Part shown: positions 17,395 through 27,420 of the stretch, piece by piece
Layout of the letters: each line of letters opens with the position of its first letter
Numbering within the stretch: position 1 is the first letter of the stretch
NCBI GenBank assembly: GCA_963706425.1
Contig: CAVPMN010000020.1
Span: 806,001-870,000, forward strand
Length of the DNA stretch: 64,000 nt
Direction: 5' to 3'
Source: CAVPMN01 sp963706425
GTDB taxonomy: Bacteria > Actinomycetota > Acidimicrobiia > Acidimicrobiales > Acidimicrobilacustridaceae
Translations under genes and position numbers: made by a program
Notes under the pieces: generated by a model
What the model saw: the letters and a program-made list of their open reading frames with translations, nothing else
The model's database searches: none
Told to the model about the DNA's origin: nothing

Positions 17395-18219
17395 TCAGGT
17401 CGCTGCGCCGTGGTCGCGCAGGATGGCGTTGAGCTGCGACTTGTCGTGGCGCTCGCCGGGATCGAGGCGCTTGAGCACCAGCACGCACGCCAATCCGAAC
17501 TCGCCCCCCGGGAACGACCGGGGCCGGGTGGCCGCCACCGCCACGCACCACGGCGGCACCTCGCCCCGCCCCAACTCGTCGCCCGTCTCAGCGTCGATCA
17601 CGGGGATCGACGCCGTGAGGATGCTGCCCGCACCGAGCACCACGCCCTCGCCGATGCGGGCGCCCTCGGCGACGATGCAGCGGCTGCCGATGAGGCAGTG
17701 ATCGCCGATGATGACCGGCGACGCGTTGGGCGGTTCGAGCACCCCGCCGATGCCGACACCGCCCGAGAGGTGCACCTCGGCACCGATCTGGGCACACGAG
17801 CCGACGGTGGCCCAGGTGTCGACCATGGTGTTGGCCCCCACCCGGGCTCCGATGTTGACGTAGCTCGGCATCATGACCACGCCACGGTCGAGGAACGAGC
17901 CGAACCGCGCCGATGCGCCGGGTACCACCCGCACCCCGGCGTCCTGGAAGTTGCTCTTGAGCGGGATCTTGTCGGCGTACTCGAAGGGGCCGAGCTCGAT
18001 GGTGGCCATGGCCGACTGCTTGAAGTAGAGGAGGATGGCGTACTTGAGCCACTGATGGACGACGACCTCGCCGTCGGCGGCGACCTCGGCCACTCGCGCC
18101 TGGCCGGTGTCGAGCAGCTCGATCGCCTCGAAGATGGCCTGGTTGGCCTCGACGTCGTCGGGTCGCAGCTCGGCCCGGTGCTCCCAGAGTTCGTCGATGC
18201 GCGCGCGTAGATCGGCCAT
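17395..18219 (-). CDS. dapD: 2,3,4,5-tetrahydropyridine-2,6-dicarboxylate N-succinyltransferase
   Basis: Transfers succinyl from succinyl-CoA to tetrahydrodipicolinate. 274 residues, with an N-terminal helical domain (IDELWEHRAELRPDDVEANQ ... HQWLKYAILLYFKQS) and a left-handed beta-helix of hexapeptide repeats (PSYVNIGARVGANTMVDTWA, IGAEVHLSGGVGIGG, LIGSRCIVAEGARIGEG). This is the short E. coli-type DapD, not the longer, divergent type I recall from mycobacteria (~317 residues). ATG 18219 is the family start. The gene is followed at once by dapE. Confidence 0.94.
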   Translation of the reverse strand: MADLRARIDELWEHRAELRPDDVEANQAIFEAIELLDTGQARVAEVAADGEVVVHQWLKYAILLYFKQSAMATIELGPFEYADKIPLKSNFQDAGVRVVPGASARFGSFLDRGVVMMPSYVNIGARVGANTMVDTWATVGSCAQIGAEVHLSGGVGIGGVLEPPNASPVIIGDHCLIGSRCIVAEGARIGEGVVLGAGSILTASIPVIDAETGDELGRGEVPPWCVAVAATRPRSFPGGEFGLACVLVLKRLDPGERHDKSQLNAILRDHGAAT

Positions 18220-18230
18220 GGCCGGGCAGG

Positions 18231-18938
18231 CTACCGGACGGCTCGTTCGACGCCGGCCCCACTTCGGCCACCCGCGCCACCGACCGCGGTGGCCGGCGTG
18301 GCCCGCGCTGTTCGCCGGGCCTGGCGCCATCGACCGGCGCCCATCACCACGAGCACCGCGCCCACGGCCACGGGCAACGCCGAGGCGAAGATCGGCACGA
18401 ACGGCGAGCCGAGCCACGACGTGCTGATCTCTCGCCCGATGGCGATGTCGGCCGAGGGCCGCAGCGAGTAGAGGTCGGAGGGATAGGTGCCGGGGGGCCG
18501 CAGGGTCACGAGCACGAGGTAGGTGCCGCCCTCGGGCACCCGGAACTCGGCGATCGCCCGCCCCTCACGCCACGGCAGCTGATAGCTGGCCGTGCCAGCC
18601 GGGTCGGTGGGATCGAGCAAGGGGGTCACGGCCAGCGGCCGGCCGCGGCCGTCGAGCACCGACACCTCCACGGGGAGCGTCGGGGTGTCGCCGGTGGCGC
18701 CCGGGAACTCCTCGAACACCACGTAGGTGCCGCCCTCGCGCACGGTGATGGTGCGATCGGCGTCGACGAGCGCGAACCGGGCGAACCCGTAAGGCGACAC
18801 CGCCGCCAGCCAGACGAGCATCGCCACCGTGCCGAGCAACACCAGCGCCGCACCGACCACGAGGACGGCCGGGACGGCCGACCGCGGACGGGCTCCGTCC
18901 CGAGCGGGTACCGGCTCGGCCAGCACGGCCGGGATCAC
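18231..18938 (-). CDS. Bitopic membrane protein with extracellular beta-domain, paralogue 1
   Basis: 235 residues with no recognised family. Transmembrane helices near residues 22-48 (VPAVLVVGAALVLLGTVAML) and 180-203 (FASALPVAVGAVLVVMGA) flank a ~125-residue domain predicted outside the cell, rich in beta-strand patterns (GGTYVVFEEFPGATGD, FRVPEGGTYLVLVTL). Layout and short motifs (TYVVFEE versus EWIVYFEAPG; IAEFRVPEGGTYLV versus IWEFDVARPGIHVV; a final IAIGREI versus VAIGRPI) match the neighbouring gene at 18935-19558, so the pair arose by duplication. Overlaps that gene by 4 bases and is followed 11 bases later by dapD. Confidence 0.78.
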   Translation of the reverse strand: MIPAVLAEPVPARDGARPRSAVPAVLVVGAALVLLGTVAMLVWLAAVSPYGFARFALVDADRTITVREGGTYVVFEEFPGATGDTPTLPVEVSVLDGRGRPLAVTPLLDPTDPAGTASYQLPWREGRAIAEFRVPEGGTYLVLVTLRPPGTYPSDLYSLRPSADIAIGREISTSWLGSPFVPIFASALPVAVGAVLVVMGAGRWRQARRTARATPATAVGGAGGRSGAGVERAVR

Positions 18939-19558
18939 GTGGCGCTCCCCCGCCGGTGCCCGGCCCGTCGGACCGCCGTGACCACGATGAGCGTGAAGCC
19001 GACGGTGGCCGTCGCCAGCCCGATCAGGAACGCGGCGGGCAAGCCGACGAACGACTGGACGCTGAAGATCGGCCGGCCGATCGCCACCTCGGACGAACCT
19101 CCCCGATAGAGCGCCGTCGGCTCGCCGAACGTCTCGACGACATGGATGCCGGGACGGGCCACGTCGAACTCCCAGATGGCGACACCCTCACGTCCGTTGA
19201 AGTCGTAGCTCTCGAGATCGCTCGGCGTGGGGGCCATCCGATCGCCATCGGGATCGGTGATGACCACGACCGGCGGCAGCCCGGCGAACCCGTCGACATC
19301 GGCCACGCCCGGCGCCTCGAAGTAGACGATCCACTCGCCCGAATCGAGGTCGATCGACGCTCGCCCGGGCACGGCGACCCGCTCGAAGTCGTCGGGCGCC
19401 GTGACCCAGCCGACCACGGTGCCGACGAACACGGCGACGGCCGCGACCGTGCCGACCACCAGCACCAGCGCGCCGATCCAGTAGCCCGCGACCGACGCCC
19501 GCCGCCCATCTGGGCCTGCGTCACCGGCGACCATCGATGTCGACCCCGAGGTCTCCAT
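18935..19558 (-). CDS. Bitopic membrane protein with extracellular beta-domain, paralogue 2
   Basis: 207 residues, same design as the adjacent downstream protein: N-terminal helix (GYWIGALVLVVGTVAAVAVF), an extracytoplasmic domain of ~115 residues with the shared patterns WIVYFEAPG, VAIWEFDVARPGIHVVE and SEVAIGRPIFS, and a C-terminal helix (GLPAAFLIGLATATVGFTLI). I do not recognise a characterised family. It lies between dapC and dapD inside what looks like a DAP-synthesis operon, so it might serve the cell envelope, but no motif proves this. Stop and next start overlap as ATGA. Confidence 0.78.
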   Translation of the reverse strand: METSGSTSMVAGDAGPDGRRASVAGYWIGALVLVVGTVAAVAVFVGTVVGWVTAPDDFERVAVPGRASIDLDSGEWIVYFEAPGVADVDGFAGLPPVVVITDPDGDRMAPTPSDLESYDFNGREGVAIWEFDVARPGIHVVETFGEPTALYRGGSSEVAIGRPIFSVQSFVGLPAAFLIGLATATVGFTLIVVTAVRRAGHRRGSAT

Positions 19559-19591
19559 GACCCCATTGTCGCCCAGCGCGGCCGGATTCGC

Positions 19592-20715
19592 TCAGAGCGT
19601 GCTGAGCCGAGCAGCGACCAGATCGAGGCGGTCGTCGGGTTGCACCATGGCCACCCGCACATGATGGCGACCCGCGTCGCCGTAGAACTCGCCCGGGCTG
19701 ACGAGCGCGCCACCCTCGCAGGCCAGGCGGCGGGCCAGGCCCCAGGCGTCGCCGTCGGGCGCCGGCGCCCAGAGGTAGAACCCGCCGCCGGGCAGACCGA
19801 CGTCGACGCCGATGCCGGTGAGCACCTTGGCGAACCGCTCGAGGCGGTGGAGGTAGCGGGCGCGCTGCTCGTCGACATGTTGGTCGTCGGACCAGGCGGC
19901 CACGGCGGCGGCCTGCACGGGCCCGGGCACCATGAACCCGGCGTGTTTGCGCACCTCGGAGAGGTAGGACACCAGCTCGCGATCACCGGCGTAGAACCCG
20001 GCTCGCACACCGGCCAGGTTCGACCGCTTCGACAGCGAGTGCACGGCGACCACCCCGTCGATGCCGTGCTCGAGGATCGTGCGTGGCGGGCCGTCCCACG
20101 TGAACTCGATGTAGCACTCGTCGCTGAACACCGGCACCGAGCGCTCACGGCCCCACTCCGCGACCGCTCCGAGGTCGTCGAGACCCCCGGCCGGGTTGCC
20201 GGGGGTGTTGACCCAGAGACACAGGGCCCGGTCGCGCGTCGGCCGGGTCGATCGTGTCGAGCCTGAGGCGGAACGAGTCGTCGACCGCCACCGGCACCGC
20301 CCTGGCGCCCGGCCAGTTGCGCGCCCATGGCGTAGCTCGGGTAGCTGATGGCCGGGTAGAGGACGGTGTCGCGCTCGGGTGACCGCAGCCGCAACCAGTG
20401 CGGCAAGCCGGCGACGAACTCCTTGGTGCCGACACAGGCGGCCAGCGCCCCGGGATCGAGCGCCACGCCGAGGCGACGGGCCAGCCAGGCCGCCGCAGCC
20501 TCGCGGTAGGCGGCCGACCCGATCGAGAGCGGATAGCCCCGCTCCGCCCCCGATGCGGCCAGCGCGGCGACGACGAGGTCGGGCGGCGGGTCGAACGGCG
20601 TGCCGATCGACAGGTCGACGCACCCGCCGGGCAGGGCGTCGGCGGCCGCCCGCAAGTCGTGGAGCCGATCGTAGGGATAAGGAGGCGGCGTGAAGCCGGC
20701 CGGCTGCGTGTCCAT
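19592..20715 (-). CDS. dapC: Succinyldiaminopimelate transaminase, interrupted by two frame changes
   Basis: PLP-dependent class I/II aminotransferase that converts N-succinyl-2-amino-6-ketopimelate to N-succinyl-LL-diaminopimelate. The N-terminal ~125 residues (YPYDRLHDLRAAADALPGG ... SYPSYAMGAQLAG) read from ATG 20715. A short stretch (ARAVPVAVDDSFRLRLDTID) reads in a second frame, and the rest (LWVNTPGNPAGG; PLP-Lys motif HSLSKRSNLAGVRAGFYAGD; VRVAMVQPDD) in a third. Single extra bases near 20306-20312 and 20231-20240 account for both shifts. All conserved blocks are present, so I think the gene is intact in the organism. It starts 2 bases after the hflX stop. Confidence 0.85.
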
Positions 20716-20717
20716 GG

Positions 20718-22058
20718 CTAGTCGACGACGAACTCGTGCCAGCGGGTGGCGCTGGCGTCGTCGAGTCGGGCCCGCACCCGCATGCCCGACTCGGCGGCGG
20801 CTTCGACGAGCACCTCGCCCTCGCGGTGCAACGAGGCGAGCACGTCGCCCCGCTCGAACGGAACCATGAGCTCGTGCACGGTGGTCAGCGCGCGCAGACG
20901 ATCGCCGATCGTGCGCAGCAGCACCTCGACGCCGGCACCGGTGCGGGCCGAAAGGGCCACCGATCCGGGTTGGGTCGCGGCCAGGCGGGCGGCCTCGTCG
21001 GGCGCCAGGTCGGCCTTGTTGAACGCCAGCAGCTGGGGCACACCACCGGCGCCGATCTCGCCCAGCACGGTGTGCACCGCCTCGATGTTCTCCATGGGGT
21101 CGGCGGCGCTGGCGTCGACCACGTGCACGAGCAGGTCGGCGTCGACCACCACCTCGAGCGTCGACTTGAAGGCCTGCACGAGCTGATGAGGGAGCTTGGT
21201 GATGAACCCGACGGTGTCGGTGAGCAGCACGGTCTCACCACCGGGGAGCTGCAGGCGACGGGTGGTGGCATCGAGCGTGGCGAACAGGCGGTCCTCGACC
21301 AGCACGCCGGCGTCGGTGAGCCGGTTGAGCAGCGTCGACTTGCCCGCGTTGGTGTAGCCCACGATGGCCACCCGGTTGAGCTGGGAGCGCTGGCGGGCCT
21401 TGGCCTGGGTGTGGCGCACCTTCTCGATGGAGCGCAGCTCGGCCTCGAGCTTGTGCACCCGCCGTTCGAGGCGTCGGCGGTCGACCTCGAGCTGGGTCTC
21501 ACCCGGACCCCTGCGGGTGCCGATGCCGCCGGCCTGCTGGCTGAGGGCTTTGCCCCGACCACGCAGTCGGGGGGCGAGGTAGCGCAGCTGGGCCAGCTCG
21601 ACCTGGGCCTTGCCCTCCTGGCTGTGGGCGTTCTGGGCGAAGATGTCGAGGATCACGGCGGTGCGATCGATGGCCGTGCGCCCGAGCGCCTTCTCGAGGT
21701 TGCGCTGCTGGGCCGGCGACAGCTCGTCGTCGAACACGACGGTGTCGACGTCGAGCTCCTCGCAGAGCTCGCCCAACTCGGCCAGCTTGCCCTTGCCGAT
21801 GTAGGTGGCCGGATCGGGGGTGGCGCGCGTCTGCACGACCCGGGCGACCGGGTCGGCGCCCGCGGTGTCGACCAGCAGCGCCAGCTCGTCGAGCGAGCGC
21901 TCGGTGTCGTCGTCGGAGTGGGGCGGCAGCGTCACCCCGACCAGCACGATCTGCTCGCGGAAGGTGCGCTCGATGAGCCCACCGCTCTCGCCGCCGAACT
22001 CGCCGAAGCCGCCTCGGTGGCCACCGCGCTGCCCGTTGGGCTCGACCTGGTCAGCCAT
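20718..22058 (-). CDS. hflX: GTPase HflX
   Basis: Ribosome-associated TRAFAC GTPase that splits stalled ribosomes under stress. 446 residues: N-terminal HflX domain (LDELALLVDTAGADPVARVV ... GKGKLAELGELCEELDVDTV), the glycine-rich linker (GGIGTRRGPGETQLEVDRRR), and the G-domain with G1 GYTNAGKST, G3 DTVGFI and G4 FNKADL. Start ATG 22058 overlaps the end of dapF by 8 bases, suggesting coupling. The miaA-dapF-hflX order matches mycobacteria. An acidic/Gly-rich N-terminal extension of ~35 residues is present. Confidence 0.95.
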   Translation of the reverse strand: MADQVEPNGQRGGHRGGFGEFGGESGGLIERTFREQIVLVGVTLPPHSDDDTERSLDELALLVDTAGADPVARVVQTRATPDPATYIGKGKLAELGELCEELDVDTVVFDDELSPAQQRNLEKALGRTAIDRTAVILDIFAQNAHSQEGKAQVELAQLRYLAPRLRGRGKALSQQAGGIGTRRGPGETQLEVDRRRLERRVHKLEAELRSIEKVRHTQAKARQRSQLNRVAIVGYTNAGKSTLLNRLTDAGVLVEDRLFATLDATTRRLQLPGGETVLLTDTVGFITKLPHQLVQAFKSTLEVVVDADLLVHVVDASAADPMENIEAVHTVLGEIGAGGVPQLLAFNKADLAPDEAARLAATQPGSVALSARTGAGVEVLLRTIGDRLRALTTVHELMVPFERGDVLASLHREGEVLVEAAAESGMRVRARLDDASATRWHEFVVD

Positions 22059-22857
22059 CGGCCACCTCGATGGTGGCGACCAGCTGGGTGGGGCCGATGA
22101 GCACGATGTCGTCGCCCAGCTCGACCTCGGCCGCGCCACCCGGCATCACCACCCGAACCCGGTCGCCGACCAGGCCCCACTCGTGGGCCACCGAGGCTGC
22201 CGCGCAGGCGCCGGTGCCGCACGCCTCGGTGATGCCTGCGCCCCGCTCCCACACCCGCATGGTGAGCTCGTCGTCGCCCGAACGGGCGACGAACTCGACG
22301 TTGATGCCGTCGGCGAACTGCTGCTCGAGCCATGCCCCCTGCGTGCTGAGGTCGACGGTGTCGGGGTCGGCGACCTCGATGACCAGATGCGGATTGCCCA
22401 TGTCGACGGTCTGATGGCGACCACCGAGCTCCTCGGCGAGCGGAGCGGGCACGGCCGGTCCGGGACGGGCCGGACCCATCGCCACGCTCGCCACCCCGCC
22501 GCGGTAGCCGACGTCTTCGTGCACCACCACGTCGCGAACTCCGGCGTCGGTGCGGATCTGCAGCTTGGCTTCGTGCACCTCACGAGCGATGGCAACGGCC
22601 TGGGCGAGGCATCGGATGCCGTTCCCCGACATCTCGGCGCGGCTGCCGTCGGCGTTGAAGAGGTGCATCACCACGTCGGTGCCCTCGTCGTCGGGTGCCG
22701 GTGCCGCGCCGTGGATGAGCCCGTCGGCACCGATGCCGGTGCGCCGGTCGCACAGCCGCAGGGCCCACGAGCCGTCGATGTCAGGCCGGGGACCGTTGAC
22801 CTCGTCGAGCACGACGAGGAAGTCGTTGGCCAAGCCGTGGTGTTTGGTGAGCTGCAC
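22051..22857 (-). CDS. dapF: Diaminopimelate epimerase with Ser at the first catalytic Cys position
   Basis: Converts LL- to meso-diaminopimelate for peptidoglycan and lysine. 268 residues with both pseudo-symmetric halves. The second active-site Cys is present (Cys213 in TEACGTGACAA). The first, normally in a CGNG motif, is Ser77 here (AEMSGNGIRC); the codon TCG is unambiguous. A Cys lies six residues on (Cys83). Other landmarks: HGLANDFLVV, TGIGADGL, NPHLVIEV. Start ATG 22857. The change may be a lineage variant or affect racemisation chemistry. Confidence 0.92.
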   Translation of the reverse strand: MQLTKHHGLANDFLVVLDEVNGPRPDIDGSWALRLCDRRTGIGADGLIHGAAPAPDDEGTDVVMHLFNADGSRAEMSGNGIRCLAQAVAIAREVHEAKLQIRTDAGVRDVVVHEDVGYRGGVASVAMGPARPGPAVPAPLAEELGGRHQTVDMGNPHLVIEVADPDTVDLSTQGAWLEQQFADGINVEFVARSGDDELTMRVWERGAGITEACGTGACAAASVAHEWGLVGDRVRVVMPGGAAEVELGDDIVLIGPTQLVATIEVADG

Positions 22858-22887
22858 GGTGAAGGTCCTTCTGGGCGCGGGCGGCGG

Positions 22888-23808
22888 TCAGTCTTCCAGG
22901 AGTGCCTCGACGGCACCCAGTGGATTGTGCCCCGAACCGGCCTCGAACCAGACAATCCGCGGGTCACGGCGAAACCAGCGCTCCTGGCGACGGGCGAACC
23001 GCCGGGTGCGGGTGACCGCCCGCTCGACGGCTTCGTCGAGGGCCACACCGGCCTCGAGGTGCTCGAGCAGCTCGCGGTAGCCGAGCGCCTGCCGAGCAGT
23101 GGCCGACAGCCCGCCCGGCCGAGCCGCCAGGCCGCGCACCTCGTCGAGGAAGCCTGCGGCCAGCTGATCGGCGTAGCGCTGGGCGATGCGCTGGTCGATC
23201 TCGGGCCGGGTCAGCCGCAGCCCCACCAGCCGCACGGAGGTGGGTGGATAGGTGTCGAGACCGGGACCGAACGACGAGAACGGCCGGCCGCTGCCGAGGG
23301 TGACCTCGAGGGCGCGCACGATGCGTCGGCGGTTGGTCGGCTCCATGCGTGAGGCGGCCAACGGGTCGAGCTCGATCAGCCGGCGGTGGAGCATCGCCGT
23401 GTCGGGCTCCTCCTCGAGGGTGACACGCACATCGGGGAATCGACCCGGGAGGTCGAAACCGTCGATCGCCACCCGCAGGTGCAGGCCCGTGCCACCGACC
23501 AGCAGCGGCCGCACCCCCCGGCGATCGAGATCGTCCATCACGTCGCGGAATGCCTGCTGGAACTGGGCGACGGTGAAGTCGTCGCTGGGATCGACCAAGT
23601 CGATCAGGTGATGGCGCACCTCGGCCTGCTCGGCGGCGGTCGGCTTGGCCGTGCCGATGTCCATGCCGCGGTAGACCTGCATCGAGTCGATCGACACGAT
23701 CTCGACGTCGTCTCGCCGGCGGGCCAGCTCGAGCGCGAGGGCCGACTTGCCCGACGCGGTGGGCCCCACCAGCGCGACCGCGCCGGCGGGCGGGCTCGAC
23801 GGGCTCAG
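22888..23808 (-). CDS. miaA: tRNA dimethylallyltransferase
   Basis: Adds an isopentenyl group to A37 of tRNAs reading codons that start with U. About 306 residues: P-loop GPTASGKSALA, SIDSMQVYRGMDIGTAKPT, HHLIDLVDPSDDFTVAQFQ, GGTGLHLRVAIDGF and C-terminal TRRFARRQERWFRR. No ATG or GTG is available before the P-loop strand without stepping into the miaB reading frame; the best start is CTG 23808, overlapping the miaB stop as CTGA. A later GTG would cut into the nucleotide-binding strand. Substrate product feeds MiaB, encoded immediately upstream. Confidence 0.9.
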   Translation of the reverse strand: MSPSSPPAGAVALVGPTASGKSALALELARRRDDVEIVSIDSMQVYRGMDIGTAKPTAAEQAEVRHHLIDLVDPSDDFTVAQFQQAFRDVMDDLDRRGVRPLLVGGTGLHLRVAIDGFDLPGRFPDVRVTLEEEPDTAMLHRRLIELDPLAASRMEPTNRRRIVRALEVTLGSGRPFSSFGPGLDTYPPTSVRLVGLRLTRPEIDQRIAQRYADQLAAGFLDEVRGLAARPGGLSATARQALGYRELLEHLEAGVALDEAVERAVTRTRRFARRQERWFRRDPRIVWFEAGSGHNPLGAVEALLED

Positions 23809-25217
23809 CCGGCCACCACCGGGATGCGGGTGCGATGCCGGGCGGGCGCAGTGACCGCCAGCAGCTCGCCACGCAGGAAGTGGGGCCCGGCGCTCTCGAC
23901 CCGGACGTCGGCGAAGGTGCCCGGGCGCAGCCGCTCGTCGGTGGCGAAGTGCACCAACTTGTTCTGGCCGGTGCGGCCCGAGGTGATGGCGGGATCCTTC
24001 TTGCTCGGGCCCTCGACGATCACCGACTCGACCATCCCGACGCGAGCCCGATGCCGAGCGAGCGCGGACCGCTCGACCACCACCCGCAGGCGCTCGAATC
24101 GCTCGGCCACCACCTCGGGGGCGACGAACTGGTCGGCGCGCTCGGCGGCCTCGGTGCCGGGCCGGGGCGAGAAGATGAAGGTGTAGGCGCTGTCGTAGGC
24201 CGCTTCCGCCACCACGGCGAGGGTGTCGGCGAAGTCGGCGTCGGTCTCGCCCGGGAAGCCGACGATCAGGTCGGTGGTGACGGCCAGGTCGGGCATGGCC
24301 GCTCGGGCGGCCGCCAGCTTCTCGAGGTAGCGCTCGGCCCGGTAGCCGCGGTGCATGGCGGCCAAGACCCGGTCGCTGCCCGACTGCAGGGGCAGGTGGA
24401 GATGGCGACACACCGCCGGGTGGTCGGCCATGGCCGCGATGGTCTCGGGGCGCAGGTCCTTGGGATGGGGACTGGTGAACCGCACGCGCTCGATGCCGTC
24501 GACCTCGGCGACGGCGGCGAGCAGCTCGGCGAAGAGCGGGCGGCGCCGGGTGAGGTCACGGCCATAGGAGTTGACGTTCTGGCCGAGCAGCGTGACCTCG
24601 ACCACCCCGTCGGCGGCCAGGCGCTCGACCTCCCCGACCAGCTCGTCGAAGGGCCGGCTGATCTCCTGGCCGCGAACCGAGGGGACGATGCAGAACGCAC
24701 AGCTGTTGTCGCACCCGACCTGGATGGTGACCCACGCGGCGTAGTCGACCTCACGCTTCACGGTGAGCGCCGAGGGGAACTGGGCCGCTTCCTCGAGCGC
24801 CTCGTCCCAGATCTCGGTGACCGTCGTGCCGGCGGCCCGCGCTTGGTGCAGGAGATCGACGGTGCGGTGCACGTTGTGGGTGCCCACCACCACGTCGACG
24901 TGGCCCGCCCGCTCGGCGATCAGGTCGCGGTCCTTCTGGGCCAGACAGCCTGCGACGACGATCTCGAGGTCGGGCCGCTGCTGCTTGGTGGACTTCAGAT
25001 GACCGAGGGTGCCGTAGAGCTTGTTGTCGGCGTTCTCACGGATGCAGCAGGTGTTCAGCACCACGACATCGGCGTCGTCGAGCGAGCTGGCCGGACGCAG
25101 GCCGTCGGCCTCGAGCAGACCCGCGATGTGCTCGCTGTCGTGCTCGTTCATCTGACACCCGAACGTGCGGATGAGGTAGCTGCGCTCCACGGTCGCCAAG
25201 GGTACGGGCCACGCCAC
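23805..25217 (-). CDS. miaB: tRNA-2-methylthio-N6-dimethylallyladenosine synthase
   Basis: Radical-SAM methylthiotransferase that adds the 2-methylthio group to i6A37 in tRNA. 470 residues: N-terminal UPF0004 domain with its three cluster Cys (RTFGCQMNEHDSE, NTCCIRENAD, GCLAQKDR), the radical-SAM CxxxCxxC (CDNSCAFC), and a C-terminal TRAM RNA-binding domain. ATG 25217 and GTG 25190 (VERSYLIRTFGC) are both possible starts; neither has a strong ribosome site. It is followed by miaA with a 4-base overlap, so the two modification steps are made together. Confidence 0.94.
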   Translation of the reverse strand: MAWPVPLATVERSYLIRTFGCQMNEHDSEHIAGLLEADGLRPASSLDDADVVVLNTCCIRENADNKLYGTLGHLKSTKQQRPDLEIVVAGCLAQKDRDLIAERAGHVDVVVGTHNVHRTVDLLHQARAAGTTVTEIWDEALEEAAQFPSALTVKREVDYAAWVTIQVGCDNSCAFCIVPSVRGQEISRPFDELVGEVERLAADGVVEVTLLGQNVNSYGRDLTRRRPLFAELLAAVAEVDGIERVRFTSPHPKDLRPETIAAMADHPAVCRHLHLPLQSGSDRVLAAMHRGYRAERYLEKLAAARAAMPDLAVTTDLIVGFPGETDADFADTLAVVAEAAYDSAYTFIFSPRPGTEAAERADQFVAPEVVAERFERLRVVVERSALARHRARVGMVESVIVEGPSKKDPAITSGRTGQNKLVHFATDERLRPGTFADVRVESAGPHFLRGELLAVTAPARHRTRIPVVAG

Positions 25218-25232
25218 GACCGTGGCGAACGG

Positions 25233-25514
25233 TCAGACGGGGTAGGACCCGCCGCCGGGGAACCCCGGGCGGCCACCGATCTGCTCTTGCCGGCGCACGG
25301 CGGTGTCGACCGAGAAGAGGTACCAGAGCACCAGGATCCAGCCGAGGCAGGGCAAGAAGAACGAGACGATCAGCAGGGTGACCCAAAGCCCTTTGCCCTT
25401 GCCGGCCGCCACCCACGCCCACGCAGGCCGCTTCAACGCGAGCACGAGCGCCCACACGTGCACGACGAGGAAGAAGACCTCGAGCGCCCAGACCGCGACT
25501 GGGATGTCAGACAT
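25233..25514 (-). CDS. DUF2516-like small membrane protein
   Basis: 93 residues with two hydrophobic helices, ALEVFFLVVHVWALVLALKR and GLWVTLLIVSFFLPCLGWIL, and a Gly/Pro tail. Size, topology and the KRPAWAWVAAGKGKGLW link between the helices agree with the actinobacterial DUF2516 family, whose function is unknown. It lies between recA and miaB, where some actinobacteria carry recX; it has no likeness to RecX. The TGTC-rich upstream area has a GGAGG-like AGGAGG before the ATG. Confidence 0.75.
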   Translation of the reverse strand: MSDIPVAVWALEVFFLVVHVWALVLALKRPAWAWVAAGKGKGLWVTLLIVSFFLPCLGWILVLWYLFSVDTAVRRQEQIGGRPGFPGGGSYPV

Positions 25515-25557
25515 GGCCGCCTCCTGTCAGCACCGTAGTGCCGGGGTCGCCGCCGCG

Positions 25558-25611
25558 ACCGGAACGGTCGCGTCCGCCCGGAGGGGTGGGGCGGGACGTG
25601 ACCGTTCCGGT
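25558..25611. terminator. Long hairpin downstream of recA
   Basis: Left arm from 25558 (ACCGGAACGGTC...) pairs with the right arm ending at 25611 (...GACCGTTCCGGT), about 21 base pairs with one mismatch and one bulge around a G-rich loop. It begins 15 bases after the recA stop. No T-run follows, so it is a probable GC-rich terminator or processing site rather than a classic one. Confidence 0.6.
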
Positions 25612-25625
25612 GGGGCGCCGGCAGG

Positions 25626-26660
<1,035 letters not shown>

Positions 26661-26756
26661 CGTGTTCCCCTTTGCTGTCCTGGTCTGTTCGACGGTTGTG
26701 TGCGTGGTGGCTGCGAGGACCGGGCCGGACCCGTGGGTCCTGGTGGTTCGAGCAGC

Positions 26757-26787
26757 GATTCTCGGATCTCGGATTCGGGATTCTCGG
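26757..26787. repeat. Short direct repeats in the recA leader
   Basis: GATTCTCGG occurs at both ends of a 31-base stretch with two further partial copies (ATCTCGG, ATTCGGG) between. It lies in the ~170-base untranslated leader of recA. Role unknown; it could fold or be a remnant of slippage. Confidence 0.45.
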
Positions 26788-26829
26788 AGTGTCACGACCC
26801 TACCGAGAGGGTCTGACAGGAACGACAGC

Positions 26830-26858
26830 AGCGTAATTGCGAACAGCTGTTCGATCAA
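26830..26858 (-). promoter_or_regulatory. recA promoter with embedded LexA box
   Basis: Minus strand TTGATC (26858-26853) and TACGCT (26835-26830) are separated by 17 bases. The palindrome CGAACAGCTGTTCG (26840-26853), a perfect actinobacterial SOS box, fills the spacer, so LexA would exclude RNA polymerase directly. Confidence 0.85.
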
Positions 26859-26947
26859 GGACCACGGGCGGGCGAGCGGGAACGACGGCCGCCTTCCAGG
26901 CGTTCCACAGGCCAGACACCAAGGATCATCCGAGAACGAGGAGCCCG

Positions 26948-27328
<381 letters not shown>

Positions 27329-27344
27329 CCGCTTCGCTCCAGCC

Positions 27345-27391
27345 AAATTGGTGCGTGAAACAACCACCACGGTGGTTTCACGCACCGATTT
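27345..27391. repeat. Inverted repeat, copy 2 of the dispersed hairpin; probable bidirectional terminator
   Basis: Arms 27345-27361 and 27375-27391 pair over 17 positions (one G-T), with CACC/GGTG extending the stem beyond a 3-base bulge. The arm core GGTGCGTGAAACAACC is identical to that at 5341-5387; each arm matches its counterpart at 20 of 21 positions. It separates convergent msrB and thpR. Confidence 0.85.
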
Positions 27392-27420
27392 CGGGGTGGG
27401 TGAGGGCGGCCGCCTCGTGC

